From positions 1 to 64,000 of the forward strand of contig NZ_CP110496.1 in assembly GCF_028748785.1 (NCBI RefSeq): 64,000 nt of DNA. The letters run 5' to 3'. The first letter of the stretch is position 1; the number at the start of each line of letters is the position of its first letter. The notes beneath the pieces are model-generated. The model was not told where the DNA came from, did no database searches, and worked only from the letters and a program-made list of their open reading frames with translations. A program made the translations under genes and the position numbers. The DNA is from Candidatus Purcelliella pentastirinorum. Its GTDB lineage: Bacteria; Pseudomonadota; Gammaproteobacteria; Enterobacterales; Enterobacteriaceae. This document shows, one piece after another, positions 1-8,477 of this stretch.

Positions 1-77
1 TTTTCTTTTTCTATTTTTTCTTCTTTATTTTTAATAAGTTTTTTATTTTCTTTTTCTATTTTTTCTTCTTTATTTTT
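1..77. repeat. In-frame 45-bp-period direct repeat in grpE
   Basis: Bases 1-32 and 46-77 are identical (32 of 32). The period of 45 bp keeps the reading frame and duplicates a Lys/Glu heptad-like segment in the predicted coiled coil of GrpE. Further copies may lie beyond the window edge. Confidence 0.85.
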
Positions 78-116
78 GATTTTTTTCATAAAATTATCCA
101 TGTATATAATTTTCAT
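1..116 (-). CDS. grpE: GrpE nucleotide exchange factor, N-terminal part (cut by window edge)
   Basis: The open minus-strand frame runs off the left edge. It can start at 116, 101 or 89 (all ATG, same frame). The visible protein is a highly charged Lys/Glu-rich stretch, as expected for the long N-terminal coiled coil of GrpE, the exchange factor for DnaK. The call rests mainly on context: in E. coli grpE is divergent from nadK, which follows here on the plus strand, and a sigma-32-like promoter lies just upstream. The conserved GrpE core is outside the window. An exact 32-bp direct repeat (1-32 and 46-77, period 45 bp = 15 codons) makes the helix segment KNKEEKIEKEN occur twice in frame. With the promoter at 134-161, the start at 101 or 89 leaves a more normal leader than 116. 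Confidence 0.7.
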   Translation of the reverse strand, partial: MKIIYMDNFMKKIKNKEEKIEKENKKLIKNKEEKIEKE

Positions 117-133
117 TCCATTTGTTATGCTTA

Positions 134-161
134 ATAATGGGGATGAGAATTTTTCTTTCAA
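134..161 (-). promoter_or_regulatory. Sigma-32-type heat-shock promoter for grpE
   Basis: Read on the minus strand, TTGAAA (161-156) is followed after 13 bases by CCCCATTAT (142-134). This closely fits the sigma-32 consensus (CTTGAAA, 13-15 bases, CCCATNT). The cytosine run stands out in this AT-rich region. It points toward grpE, a classical sigma-32 regulon gene. Transcription would start near 126. Confidence 0.75.
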
Positions 162-227
162 TAATAAATTTTTATTTTGCATAAATAAATTTAATTATTA
201 ATTAAATAAAGGATATTTTTATATTTT

Positions 228-1109
228 ATGAAATTTAAATGTGATTATATTGGAATTATAGGTATTCCTAGATCTTTGAATTCGATAGGTATATATAGAA
301 AATTATTTTATTGGTTAACTAATTTAGGTTATAAAGTTATTTTTGAAAAACAGACGGCTTCTATATTATCTTTAAGAGCTATTGAAATAGTAAGTATTTT
401 TGATATAGGAGAATTTTGTGATTTAGCTATAGTTATTGGTGGCGATGGTAATATGCTAAAAGCTTTGAAGGTATTATCAAAATATAATATAAAAGTTGTT
501 GGTATAAATAAAGGTAATTTAGGGTTTTTGACTGATTTAAATATAATTAATTATAAACAAGATTTAATTAATGTATTAGATGGTAAATTTATTTTAGATA
601 GAAGGTTTATGTTAGAAATATTTGTATATAAAAAAAATATTTTTTTAGGAAATGATATTGCACTTAATGAATTTATATTACATTCTAATAAAATTGCTCA
701 TATGATTGAATTTAAAGTTTTTATAGATAAATTTTTTGCTTTTTCACAGAGATCAGATGGTTTAATTATTTCTACATCTACAGGTTCTACTGCTTATTCT
801 TTATCAGTTGGAGGCCCTATTATTTTCCCTTTGTTGAATGTTGTATCTGTATTACCTATTTTCCCTCATACTTTATCTACCAGACCAATTATTATCAGTG
901 CTAATAGTATTATTGATTTATATGTAAATAGATCTAAATATCCATTTAAAATTTATTGTGATAATAAAGATATGAAATTATTGATTGATGATAATTTACA
1001 TATTTTGATAAAACGTACTAATTATAGTGTTAATCTTATACATCCTTTAAATTATAATTATTTTGATATATTGAGAAATAAGTTAAATTGGTTAAAGAAA
1101 ACTTTTTGA
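228..1109 (+). CDS. nadK: NAD kinase
   Basis: ATP-dependent phosphorylation of NAD+ to NADP+, a cytosolic step that supplies the NADP pool used by gnd and fpr in this window. The protein is 293 aa (E. coli 292) and aligns end to end. The GGDGN nucleotide-binding motif is at residues 71-75, the conserved Asn-Glu pair is near 147-148, and the DGLIISTSTGSTAYS region is at 177-191. It follows divergent grpE as in E. coli. The next E. coli neighbours (recN, bamE, ratB, ratA) are absent, so smpB comes directly after. The ATG at 228 matches the E. coli N-terminus in phase. A weak AAAGGA lies about 12 bases upstream. Confidence 0.97.
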   Translation: MKFKCDYIGIIGIPRSLNSIGIYRKLFYWLTNLGYKVIFEKQTASILSLRAIEIVSIFDIGEFCDLAIVIGGDGNMLKALKVLSKYNIKVVGINKGNLGFLTDLNIINYKQDLINVLDGKFILDRRFMLEIFVYKKNIFLGNDIALNEFILHSNKIAHMIEFKVFIDKFFAFSQRSDGLIISTSTGSTAYSLSVGGPIIFPLLNVVSVLPIFPHTLSTRPIIISANSIIDLYVNRSKYPFKIYCDNKDMKLLIDDNLHILIKRTNYSVNLIHPLNYNYFDILRNKLNWLKKTF

Positions 1110-1256
1110 ATTTTAGATGTATTTATTTATATATTAATTTATTTTTTATTTTTAGTTATGTATTTTTTCTTTGTTATATAATTATTGATTGATTTATTTT
1201 CTTTAAGTGATATTATGTCTTTAATTTTTTTGATTGTTTTTTTGATTATTTTATAT

Positions 1257-1715
1257 ATGGTAATTTTAAATAAACAGGTTATTTGTAAAAATAAAAATGT
1301 ATTATATAATTATTTTATTAAAGACAATTTAATTGCTGGTGTAGTATTACGAGGTTGGGAAGTTAAGTCTTTAAGATTAAGTAAAGTTGCTATTAATAAT
1401 AGTTATGTTACAATCATAAATGGAGAAGCTTTTGTTGTAGATTTACATATACAACCCTTATCTAATATAAAAAGTGATAATTTGAATTTAAGTCGTTATC
1501 GTAAGTTGCTTTTATCTAAAAGTGAATTAGATTTTTTATATGGTAGTTTAAATAAAAATGGATATACTTTAGTTGTAATATCATTATTTTGGAAAAGATC
1601 TTGGTGCAAATTAAATATAGGAGTGGGGGTTGGTAAAAAACTTCAAGATAAGCGTTATGCTATTAAAAAACGTGATTGGGATAGATATAAAGAACGTCTC
1701 ATAAAGCGAAATTAA
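1257..1715 (+). CDS. smpB: SsrA-binding protein SmpB
   Basis: Binds tmRNA and occupies the decoding centre during trans-translation. It sits immediately upstream of its RNA partner ssrA, as in E. coli. The OB-fold core is clear (YFIKDNLIAGVVLRGWEVKSLR). The basic C-terminal tail with KRYAIKKRDW is intact. I place the start at the ATG at 1257, giving 152 aa (E. coli 160). The frame stays open upstream to a TTG at 1185 through a hydrophobic stretch, and an ATG at 1215 is also possible, but such a membrane-like extension is not known in SmpB. I see no good ribosome-binding site for any of the three. Confidence 0.93.
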   Translation: MVILNKQVICKNKNVLYNYFIKDNLIAGVVLRGWEVKSLRLSKVAINNSYVTIINGEAFVVDLHIQPLSNIKSDNLNLSRYRKLLLSKSELDFLYGSLNKNGYTLVVISLFWKRSWCKLNIGVGVGKKLQDKRYAIKKRDWDRYKERLIKRN

Positions 1716-1726
1716 AATTGTATTTT

Positions 1727-2097
1727 GGGGCTGATTATGGATTTGACGAAGATAATTGATATTTTAAATGCATGTCAAGATGCGGTAGGTCTTGTAAAAA
1801 ACCGTTAAATAGTAGTTGGAAAATATAATAGTAGTTATGCATTAGCAGCTTAGAAAGCTGTTGTGCTCCTTTTTTATACTTTCTCTTTGTGTATAAAGAT
1901 ATAAAGGATTAATTTAAAGAGATTGCGTAGATAAATAATTACTTTGGTTATTATACGTAAATTTAATTTCAAAGTTAATTTATTATATTGTTTGTCTATA
2001 AACATATTTTAGATGAATTTAAAAATAGACTAAATATGTAGTATTTTAGATATTAGTTTTTTTTCGGACGCGGGTTCAAATCCCGCCAGCTCCACCA
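1727..2097 (+). ncRNA. ssrA: Transfer-messenger RNA (tmRNA)
   Basis: Rescues stalled ribosomes together with SmpB. The 5' end GGGGCTG at 1727 pairs with the 3' CAGCTCC acceptor strand, followed by a genome-encoded ACCA ending at 2097. The T-arm is GGGTTCAAATCCC. Length is 371 nt (E. coli 363). The tag reading frame is 1818-1853 and encodes GKYNSSYALAA followed by TAG. It keeps the C-terminal YALAA degron recognised by ClpXP/ClpAP/Tsp systems, but the first half differs from E. coli ANDENYALAA. The pseudoknot regions are strongly AT-enriched. Confidence 0.97.
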
Positions 2098-2113
2098 AAT
2101 ATTGATTTATTTT

Positions 2114-3931
2114 TTATTCTACAGTTACTGATTTAGCTAAATTTCTTGGTTGATCAATATTAGTACCTTTTATTATTGCAACATGATAAGCTAGTAATTG
2201 AAGTGGTATTGTATATATTATAGGTGATATTATGTTATTTACATGAGGTAAAGGAATAATTGTTATGTTTTTTTGGGTTTTAAATTTAATTGTTTGATCT
2301 GCTAATATATATATTATACCTCCTCTTGCATTAATTTCTTCTATGCTTATTTTTATTTTTTTTAACATATTGTTTTTTTCAACTGTTATAATTATAGGTA
2401 TATTTTTATCTATAATTGCTAATGGTCCATGTTTTAATTCTCCAGCTGGATAAGCTTCAGCATGTATATATGATATTTCTTTCATTTTTAATGCGCCTTC
2501 CATGATTGTAGGATACTGTTTACCTTTTCCTATAAATAATGTGTTATTTATATTTAAAAATTTTTTAGCTATTTTTTTTATTTTTTTTTCATAGAATAAT
2601 ATTTCTTTTATTTTTTTTGGAATTTTTTTTATTATTTTTATTATTTTCTTGTTTTTGTTATTTTTTAATAAAGAAATTTTTGTTATTAATATTAATAAAA
2701 TAGTTAGTTGTGTTGTAAATGTTTTTGTTGATGCAACGCTTATTTCCGTTCCCGCTTCTGTTATTAATGAAAAATCAGTGTTTTTAACTAGAGATGATTT
2801 TTCAGTGTTACATATTGCTATTGAACTTAGATATTTAGATTTTTTTAATATTTTTAAAGCTTCTAATGTATCAGCTGTTTCTCCTGATTGAGAAATAGCA
2901 ATTATTAGTGTATTTTTTTGTATTATTGGTTTTCTATAACGAAATTCTGAAGCTATATCTACGTTACATGATATTTTTGCTATTTCTTCAAACCAATATC
3001 GAGCAATTAATCCTGCATGATATGATGTTCCACAAGCAATTATTTGTATATTTTTTATTTTTTTTAGTAAATGGTAATTATTTTTTAAATTGTTTAATTT
3101 AATTTCATTTTTTTTTAAATATTTTTTTATAGTATTTTTAGTTACTAAAGGTTGTTGATAAATTTCTTTTTGCATATAATTTTTATATAAGTTATTATTT
3201 AGTTTTTCATATTTTGTTGTTGATTTTATAGTTTTTCTTTTTATGATTTTGTTATTTATATTATTTATGGTTATATTTGTACATGATACTTCTGCTATAT
3301 CACCTTCTTCTAAAAATATAAAATTATTTGTTACTGATAATAATGCTTGTTGATCTGATGCTATGAAATTTTCATTTATACCTTTACCTATTATTAGGGA
3401 ACTTTTGAATTTAGTTGCTATTAGTATTGATGGATTTTTTTGATCCATTATAACTATGCTATATGATCCTTTTAATTTATTTATTACACGCTTTGTGATT
3501 TCTTTTAATTTTCCTCCTTTTTTTTGTTCATGATGTAACATATGTGCTATTACTTCCGTATCAGTATCTGATGTAAAATGATATCCAATAGTTTTTAATT
3601 TTTTACGAAGATTACTGTAATTTTCAATAATTCCATTATGTACAATAATTATATTTTCTGATATATGTGGATGTGTATTTTTTTTTGTAGGTTTACCGTG
3701 TGTTGCCCATCTTGTATGAGCAATTCCAATTTTACCATTTATTGGATTCTTTTTTATTTTTTTTATTAATTTTTTTACATTACCTGTTTTTCTTATTCTT
3801 TGTATTCTTTTATTGGAATTTATTGTTGCAATTCCTGATGAATCATAACCTCTATATTCTAAACGTTTTAAACCGTTTAATAATAATTCTGTAATGTCAC
3901 GTTGTGCAATAGCACCAATAATTCCACACAT
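2114..3931 (-). CDS. glmS: Glucosamine-fructose-6-phosphate aminotransferase (isomerising)
   Basis: Converts fructose 6-phosphate and glutamine to glucosamine 6-phosphate, the first committed step to UDP-GlcNAc for peptidoglycan and lipid A. The protein is 605 aa (E. coli 609). The N-terminal nucleophile Cys2 (MCGIIGA) begins the glutaminase domain. Two SIS sugar-isomerase domains follow, with CGTSYHAG and SQSGETADT near residues 300-355. The C-terminus ends in the family-typical AKSVTVE. It lies 39 bases downstream of glmU on the same strand, the E. coli glmUS order, so the two are probably cotranscribed. I saw no candidate for the GlmZ sRNA target region. Confidence 0.97.
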   Translation of the reverse strand: MCGIIGAIAQRDITELLLNGLKRLEYRGYDSSGIATINSNKRIQRIRKTGNVKKLIKKIKKNPINGKIGIAHTRWATHGKPTKKNTHPHISENIIIVHNGIIENYSNLRKKLKTIGYHFTSDTDTEVIAHMLHHEQKKGGKLKEITKRVINKLKGSYSIVIMDQKNPSILIATKFKSSLIIGKGINENFIASDQQALLSVTNNFIFLEEGDIAEVSCTNITINNINNKIIKRKTIKSTTKYEKLNNNLYKNYMQKEIYQQPLVTKNTIKKYLKKNEIKLNNLKNNYHLLKKIKNIQIIACGTSYHAGLIARYWFEEIAKISCNVDIASEFRYRKPIIQKNTLIIAISQSGETADTLEALKILKKSKYLSSIAICNTEKSSLVKNTDFSLITEAGTEISVASTKTFTTQLTILLILITKISLLKNNKNKKIIKIIKKIPKKIKEILFYEKKIKKIAKKFLNINNTLFIGKGKQYPTIMEGALKMKEISYIHAEAYPAGELKHGPLAIIDKNIPIIITVEKNNMLKKIKISIEEINARGGIIYILADQTIKFKTQKNITIIPLPHVNNIISPIIYTIPLQLLAYHVAIIKGTNIDQPRNLAKSVTVE

Positions 3932-3970
3932 GAATTTTCCCTAGGTTATATATATTATTTTATAAATAAA

Positions 3971-5338
3971 TTATATTTTTTTTTGTTTTATTTTCCATTC
4001 TACTTTGTATTTTTCTTTTTTTTTATTGTATACAAGAGTATTTTTTTTTACATTTTTTAATACTGTAGTTCCAGCTGCTATTGTTGCTCCTCTTTCTATT
4101 GTAATTGGCGCTATTAATTGGCTATCTGCTCCAACAAATACATTATTTTTAATTATTGTTTTGAATTTATTTACACCATTGTAGTTACATGTTATTGTTC
4201 CAGCACCTATATTTACCTTTGAACCTATTTTAGCATTTCCTAAATAAGAAAGATGACCAGCTTTTGATTTTTTATTTATTGTAGTTTTTTTTATTTCTAC
4301 AAATTTTCCTATATTTGATTTTTTTTTTATTATTGTATTTGTATGTAAGTATGCAAATGGACCTATTTTACAATTTTTATGAATGGTTGTATATTCAATT
4401 ATTGTATATGGATGGATAATACAATTATCATATATTTTACTATTCCTAATAATGCAACCCGCTCCAATTTTTACTTTATTTCCTAATTCTATTTGACCTT
4501 CTAATATTACATTTATATCTATTTCTACATCTTTACCATGTTTTAAATTACCTCTTAAATTAAATTTGTTTAAATCTTTTATTATTACTCCATTCATTGA
4601 TATTTTTTTTGCTTGATTTTTTTGATAGATATGTTCTAAATATGATAATTGATATTTATTATTTATTCCTATAATTTCAATATTTTTTATTGGTGTTATT
4701 GTTTTAATATTACATTTATCTTTGTTTGCCATTGATATTATATCAGTGATAAAATATTCTTTTTGTTTATTTTTGTTTGTTATTTTATTTAAATATTTTT
4801 TTAATAGAATATTTGAAATAAGGATTATACCTGTATTTATTTCTTTTATAGATAATTGTTTTTTGTTAGCATCTTTTTCTTCAATTATTTTGATTACTTT
4901 ATTTTTTTTACGTATAATTCTTCCATATCCTGATGGATCTGATAATCTAGTTGTTATTAATGAAATACCATTTTTAGATTTATTTTTATATAATTTACCT
5001 AATGTTTTTACAGATATTAGTGGTATGTCAGCATATAGTATTAAAACTTTTTCATTGTTTTTAATATATGGAATTGCATGTTTTATTGCATTTCCAGTTC
5101 CTAATTGTTCTTTTTGTATTATCCAATTTAAATTATAATTGTTAAATTTTTTTTTAATTTTTTTTAAGTCATTTTTATGAATTATATTTATAGTTTTTGG
5201 GTTAAATTTTATTGATGTTTCAATAACATATTGTATTAATGGTTTATTAGCTATTTTATGTAATACTTTATTAGTTTCAGATAACATTCTGTTACTATTT
5301 CCCGCTGCGAGAATAACTATATTAATTTTATCGTACAT
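3971..5338 (-). CDS. glmU: Bifunctional GlmU: glucosamine-1-P acetyltransferase / GlcNAc-1-P uridyltransferase
   Basis: Acetylates glucosamine 1-phosphate and couples it to UTP, giving UDP-GlcNAc. The protein is 455 aa (E. coli 456). The N-terminal Rossmann pyrophosphorylase domain has VILAAGNSNRM at about residues 8-18, a variant of the usual LAAGxGTRM loop with Ser-Asn where Gly-Thr is expected. The C-terminal half is a left-handed beta helix of hexapeptide repeats ending in a Lys-rich tail. Upstream of glmS in a two-gene unit. The ATP synthase operon that precedes glmU in E. coli is not adjacent here; tRNA-Leu is. Confidence 0.96.
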   Translation of the reverse strand: MYDKINIVILAAGNSNRMLSETNKVLHKIANKPLIQYVIETSIKFNPKTINIIHKNDLKKIKKKFNNYNLNWIIQKEQLGTGNAIKHAIPYIKNNEKVLILYADIPLISVKTLGKLYKNKSKNGISLITTRLSDPSGYGRIIRKKNKVIKIIEEKDANKKQLSIKEINTGIILISNILLKKYLNKITNKNKQKEYFITDIISMANKDKCNIKTITPIKNIEIIGINNKYQLSYLEHIYQKNQAKKISMNGVIIKDLNKFNLRGNLKHGKDVEIDINVILEGQIELGNKVKIGAGCIIRNSKIYDNCIIHPYTIIEYTTIHKNCKIGPFAYLHTNTIIKKKSNIGKFVEIKKTTINKKSKAGHLSYLGNAKIGSKVNIGAGTITCNYNGVNKFKTIIKNNVFVGADSQLIAPITIERGATIAAGTTVLKNVKKNTLVYNKKKEKYKVEWKIKQKKI

Positions 5339-5438
5339 TTTTATATATTTTAATTTTATTAAAGTTTATTATTTTTAAATATTATATATTATATCTTAAT
5401 ATATAGATAGTTATGAATGTTTTTATAAAATATGTTAT

Positions 5439-5521
5439 GCCGAAGTGGCGAAATTAGGTAGACGCAATTGATTCAAAATCAATCGTAGAAATACATATCG
5501 GTTCAAGTCCGATCTTCGGCA
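5439..5521 (+). tRNA. leuX: tRNA-Leu (anticodon CAA)
   Basis: Acceptor GCCGAAG pairs with CTTCGGC. The anticodon stem ATTGA/TCAAT holds loop TTCAAAA with CAA at positions 34-36, reading UUG. There is a class II variable arm, and the T-arm contains GGTTCAAGTCC. Length is 83 nt with discriminator A and no encoded CCA. The CCA end must be added by the cca product. The specific leu gene symbol follows the E. coli CAA isoacceptor convention and is less certain than the identity. Confidence 0.95.
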
Positions 5522-5571
5522 TAATTTTTTATTTTATATATTTTTTATTTATATAAATAAATATTTTATTA

Positions 5572-6978
5572 TTAAATTTTCCAATTAGTATGAAATTTAC
5601 CTTTTTTATCTATTCTTTCATACATATGATTACCAAAGTAATCTCTTTGAGCTTGTATTAGATTTGCAGGTAATTTTTCTGAATGATAACTATCATAATA
5701 TGATAGTGCAGAGGATAGAGTAGGAATTGGTATTCCATGTTTTATTGATTCTATTATAATATTTCTAATTGATGATTGATATTTTTTTGTTTTTTCTTGA
5801 AAATATGATGATAAAAGTAAATTTTTTATTTCGTTATTTTCTTTATATATTAAACTTATTTTATTCAATATTTTTGCTTTTATGATACATCCTTTTTTAA
5901 ATATTTTTGCTATCACTGAATAATTTAAATTCCATTTATATTTTTTTGATGCTTTTTGCATTAGTGAAAAACCCTGAGTATATGAAATTATGATACCAAA
6001 ATATAATGCATGTTCTAAATTATCTATAAATGTTTTTTTGTTTATTTTAATTATTTTTTTGTTTACTATTTTTTTATTTTTTGATGCTATTTTTCTTTCT
6101 TTTTTTAAATTTGATAGATATCGATGAAACACTGCTTCAGTAATTAATGAAAAGGGTGAGCCTAATTTTAATGCACTAATGCTTGCCCATTTGCCAGTTC
6201 CTTTATTACCCGCTTTATCTGAAATTATATCTATTAAATATTTATTTTTTTTATTTTTAAATTTTAATATATTTCTTGTTATTTTAATTAAATAACTATT
6301 TAATTCTTTTTTATTCCATTTATCAAATATTTTTGATATTTTTTTGTTGTCAATTAATAAGATATTTTTTAGTATATTATATGTTTCTGAAATTAATTGC
6401 ATATTTCCATATTCTATTCCATTATGTATCATTTTTACATAATGTCCTGATCCATTAGGTCCTATATAATCAACACAAGATTTATTGTTTATTTTAGCAG
6501 CAATTTTAATTAAAAAATGCGATATTTTATTATATACTGTTCTATCTCCTCCAGGCATTATTGATGGTCCTTTTAAAGCGCCTTCTTCACCTCCTGAAAT
6601 ACCCATTCCAATAAAATCTATACCTATTTTTTTTAGTTTATTGTGTCTTTTTATTGTATCTTTATAATATGTATTTCCTCCATCTATAATTATGTCTTTT
6701 TTATCAAGATATGGTATAATTTTTTTTATTGTTTCATCTGTTGCTTTTCCTGATTTGACCATTAATAGTACACATTTCGGATGATCTAAAGATGAAATAA
6801 ATTCTTTTAATGTATAATACGGTTTAATATTTTTTTTAGGATAATTTATCATTAGTTCATTAATTTTATCTTTTGTTCTATTAAATATTGAAATTTGATA
6901 ACCATTTTTTTCAAAATTTAACGTTAGGTTTGTACCCATAATACCTAATCCTATAATACCAATTTGTTTTTTTAACAT
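5572..6978 (-). CDS. gnd: 6-phosphogluconate dehydrogenase, decarboxylating
   Basis: Oxidative decarboxylation of 6-phosphogluconate to ribulose 5-phosphate with NADPH formation. Ribulose 5-phosphate is also the substrate of RibB, encoded further along. The protein is 468 aa, the same as E. coli. N-terminal GLGIMGTNL NADP-binding motif at residues 10-18. Catalytic region HYVKMIHNGIEYGNMQLISE near 180-200. The C-terminal helical domain is complete to the HTNW end. Single gene, with divergent empty space on both sides. Strongly Lys/Ile/Asn-enriched, like other minus-strand genes here. Confidence 0.97.
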   Translation of the reverse strand: MLKKQIGIIGLGIMGTNLTLNFEKNGYQISIFNRTKDKINELMINYPKKNIKPYYTLKEFISSLDHPKCVLLMVKSGKATDETIKKIIPYLDKKDIIIDGGNTYYKDTIKRHNKLKKIGIDFIGMGISGGEEGALKGPSIMPGGDRTVYNKISHFLIKIAAKINNKSCVDYIGPNGSGHYVKMIHNGIEYGNMQLISETYNILKNILLIDNKKISKIFDKWNKKELNSYLIKITRNILKFKNKKNKYLIDIISDKAGNKGTGKWASISALKLGSPFSLITEAVFHRYLSNLKKERKIASKNKKIVNKKIIKINKKTFIDNLEHALYFGIIISYTQGFSLMQKASKKYKWNLNYSVIAKIFKKGCIIKAKILNKISLIYKENNEIKNLLLSSYFQEKTKKYQSSIRNIIIESIKHGIPIPTLSSALSYYDSYHSEKLPANLIQAQRDYFGNHMYERIDKKGKFHTNWKI

Positions 6979-7161
6979 AAAATAACCCTCATTTTGAATA
7001 ATTTTATTTTAAATAGTAAGAACAACTAAAATATATTAAATTTTGTTTAAAATTTATTATTTTGATTATTTTATTTATATATATTTCATATTTTTATTAT
7101 ATATAAGATTTATTTTATATAAAATATTTATTTATGTATTTATTATTTTAAAAGTATTTCC

Positions 7162-8385
7162 ATGAAAGTATATTTGGTAGGTGGTGCTGTTAGAAATAAA
7201 TTATTAAATTTACCTGTGAAAGATAGAGATTGGGTTGTTACTGGAGCTACACCTAAGATTATGTTGAAACTGGGTTATAAAAAAGTTGGTAGTAGTTTTC
7301 CCGTATTTTTACATCCTGTTAGTCATGAGGAGTATGCGTTAGCACGTATTGAGAGAAAAATAGGTCATGGATATTTAGGATTTGAAACTTGTTTTGATTC
7401 TAGTATTTCTTTAGAAGAAGATTTAATTAGAAGAGATTTAACTATAAATGCTATTGCATTGGATAATAATGGATCTTACATTGACCCATGTAATGGAATA
7501 AAAGATATTAATTTAAAATTACTTCGTCATATTTCTATTGCTTTTTGTGATGACCCCTCTCGTATTTTACGTGTTGCTAGATTCGCAGCATATTTTTCAC
7601 ATTTAGGTTTTTCTGTTTGTCATGATACAATGAAATTAATGTGTGATATAGTTAAAAATGGAGAATTGGTTTATTTATCATCACATATGGTATGGAAAGA
7701 AACTGAAAAAGCTTTAAAAACATGTAGTCCTCAAATTTTTTTTAAAGTATTGAGAGAATGTGGAGCTTTATCTATTTTATTTCCAGAAATAAATAGTTTG
7801 TTTAAAATTAAGAATAATTTTTATTTTAAAAAAACAAATAGTTTAGGTGAATCTATTTTAGATATTTTATTTATTTCTACATATTTAACTTCAGAAGTAG
7901 ATGTTAGATTTGCTGTATTATGTAATAATTTTGGAATTTTATTAAATTATAAAAATTATTTTTTTGGATATAATCGTAATTATTTACTTTATTGTTTTAT
8001 TTTAAATATGTGTAAAAGATTAAATTTGCCACTTTATATTCGTAATTTAATATTAATGACTAATAAGTATTGTTCTATGATTCATTATATTAATTATCTT
8101 TCTTCTGAATCTATTAATAAGTTATTTGATATTATTGATGTTTGGAGAAAACCATATATTTTAGATAAATTATGTTTGATTTGCAGATTAATTAATTTTA
8201 ATTATTGTGGTTATTTTATAAATGATTATCCTCAAGGAGATTATTTTAAGAATATGTTTTTTTCATTGAAAAGAAATATATGTGTGAAAAAAATAATTAA
8301 ATCTGGTTTAAATGGTAATAATATACGTAATAAATTTATTCGTGCAAAAATTAATTTTTTGAATAATTGGCGTAAAATTTCTTAA
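7162..8385 (+). CDS. cca: CCA-adding tRNA nucleotidyltransferase
   Basis: Adds or repairs the 3' CCA of tRNAs, essential because the four tRNA genes in this window lack encoded CCA. The protein is 407 aa (E. coli 412). The class II catalytic fold is clear: GGAVRNKLL at 7-15, DRDWVV with the metal-binding Asp pair at 21-23, and RRDLTINAIAL near 92-102. The C-terminal HD phosphohydrolase domain is still collinear but has lost its key residues: E. coli RFATLCHDLGKG corresponds to RFAVLCNNFGIL here. The nucleotidyltransferase is probably active and the phosphatase/phosphodiesterase functions are not. Next to (decayed) hldE and ribB, an E. coli-like neighbourhood. Confidence 0.95.
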   Translation: MKVYLVGGAVRNKLLNLPVKDRDWVVTGATPKIMLKLGYKKVGSSFPVFLHPVSHEEYALARIERKIGHGYLGFETCFDSSISLEEDLIRRDLTINAIALDNNGSYIDPCNGIKDINLKLLRHISIAFCDDPSRILRVARFAAYFSHLGFSVCHDTMKLMCDIVKNGELVYLSSHMVWKETEKALKTCSPQIFFKVLRECGALSILFPEINSLFKIKNNFYFKKTNSLGESILDILFISTYLTSEVDVRFAVLCNNFGILLNYKNYFFGYNRNYLLYCFILNMCKRLNLPLYIRNLILMTNKYCSMIHYINYLSSESINKLFDIIDVWRKPYILDKLCLICRLINFNYCGYFINDYPQGDYFKNMFFSLKRNICVKKIIKSGLNGNNIRNKFIRAKINFLNNWRKIS

Positions 8386-8477
8386 GTGTATTTTATATAA
8401 TATTTTTACATTATAATATTATAAAATTAATTAGTTTATTTTTTATTTGTTAAAAATTTTATTTTAGAGTTTATGTT

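Noticed and set aside
1-77. Direct repeat as a CRISPR or tandem satellite
   Set aside because: Only two units, in frame with GrpE coding, no spacers and no cas genes.
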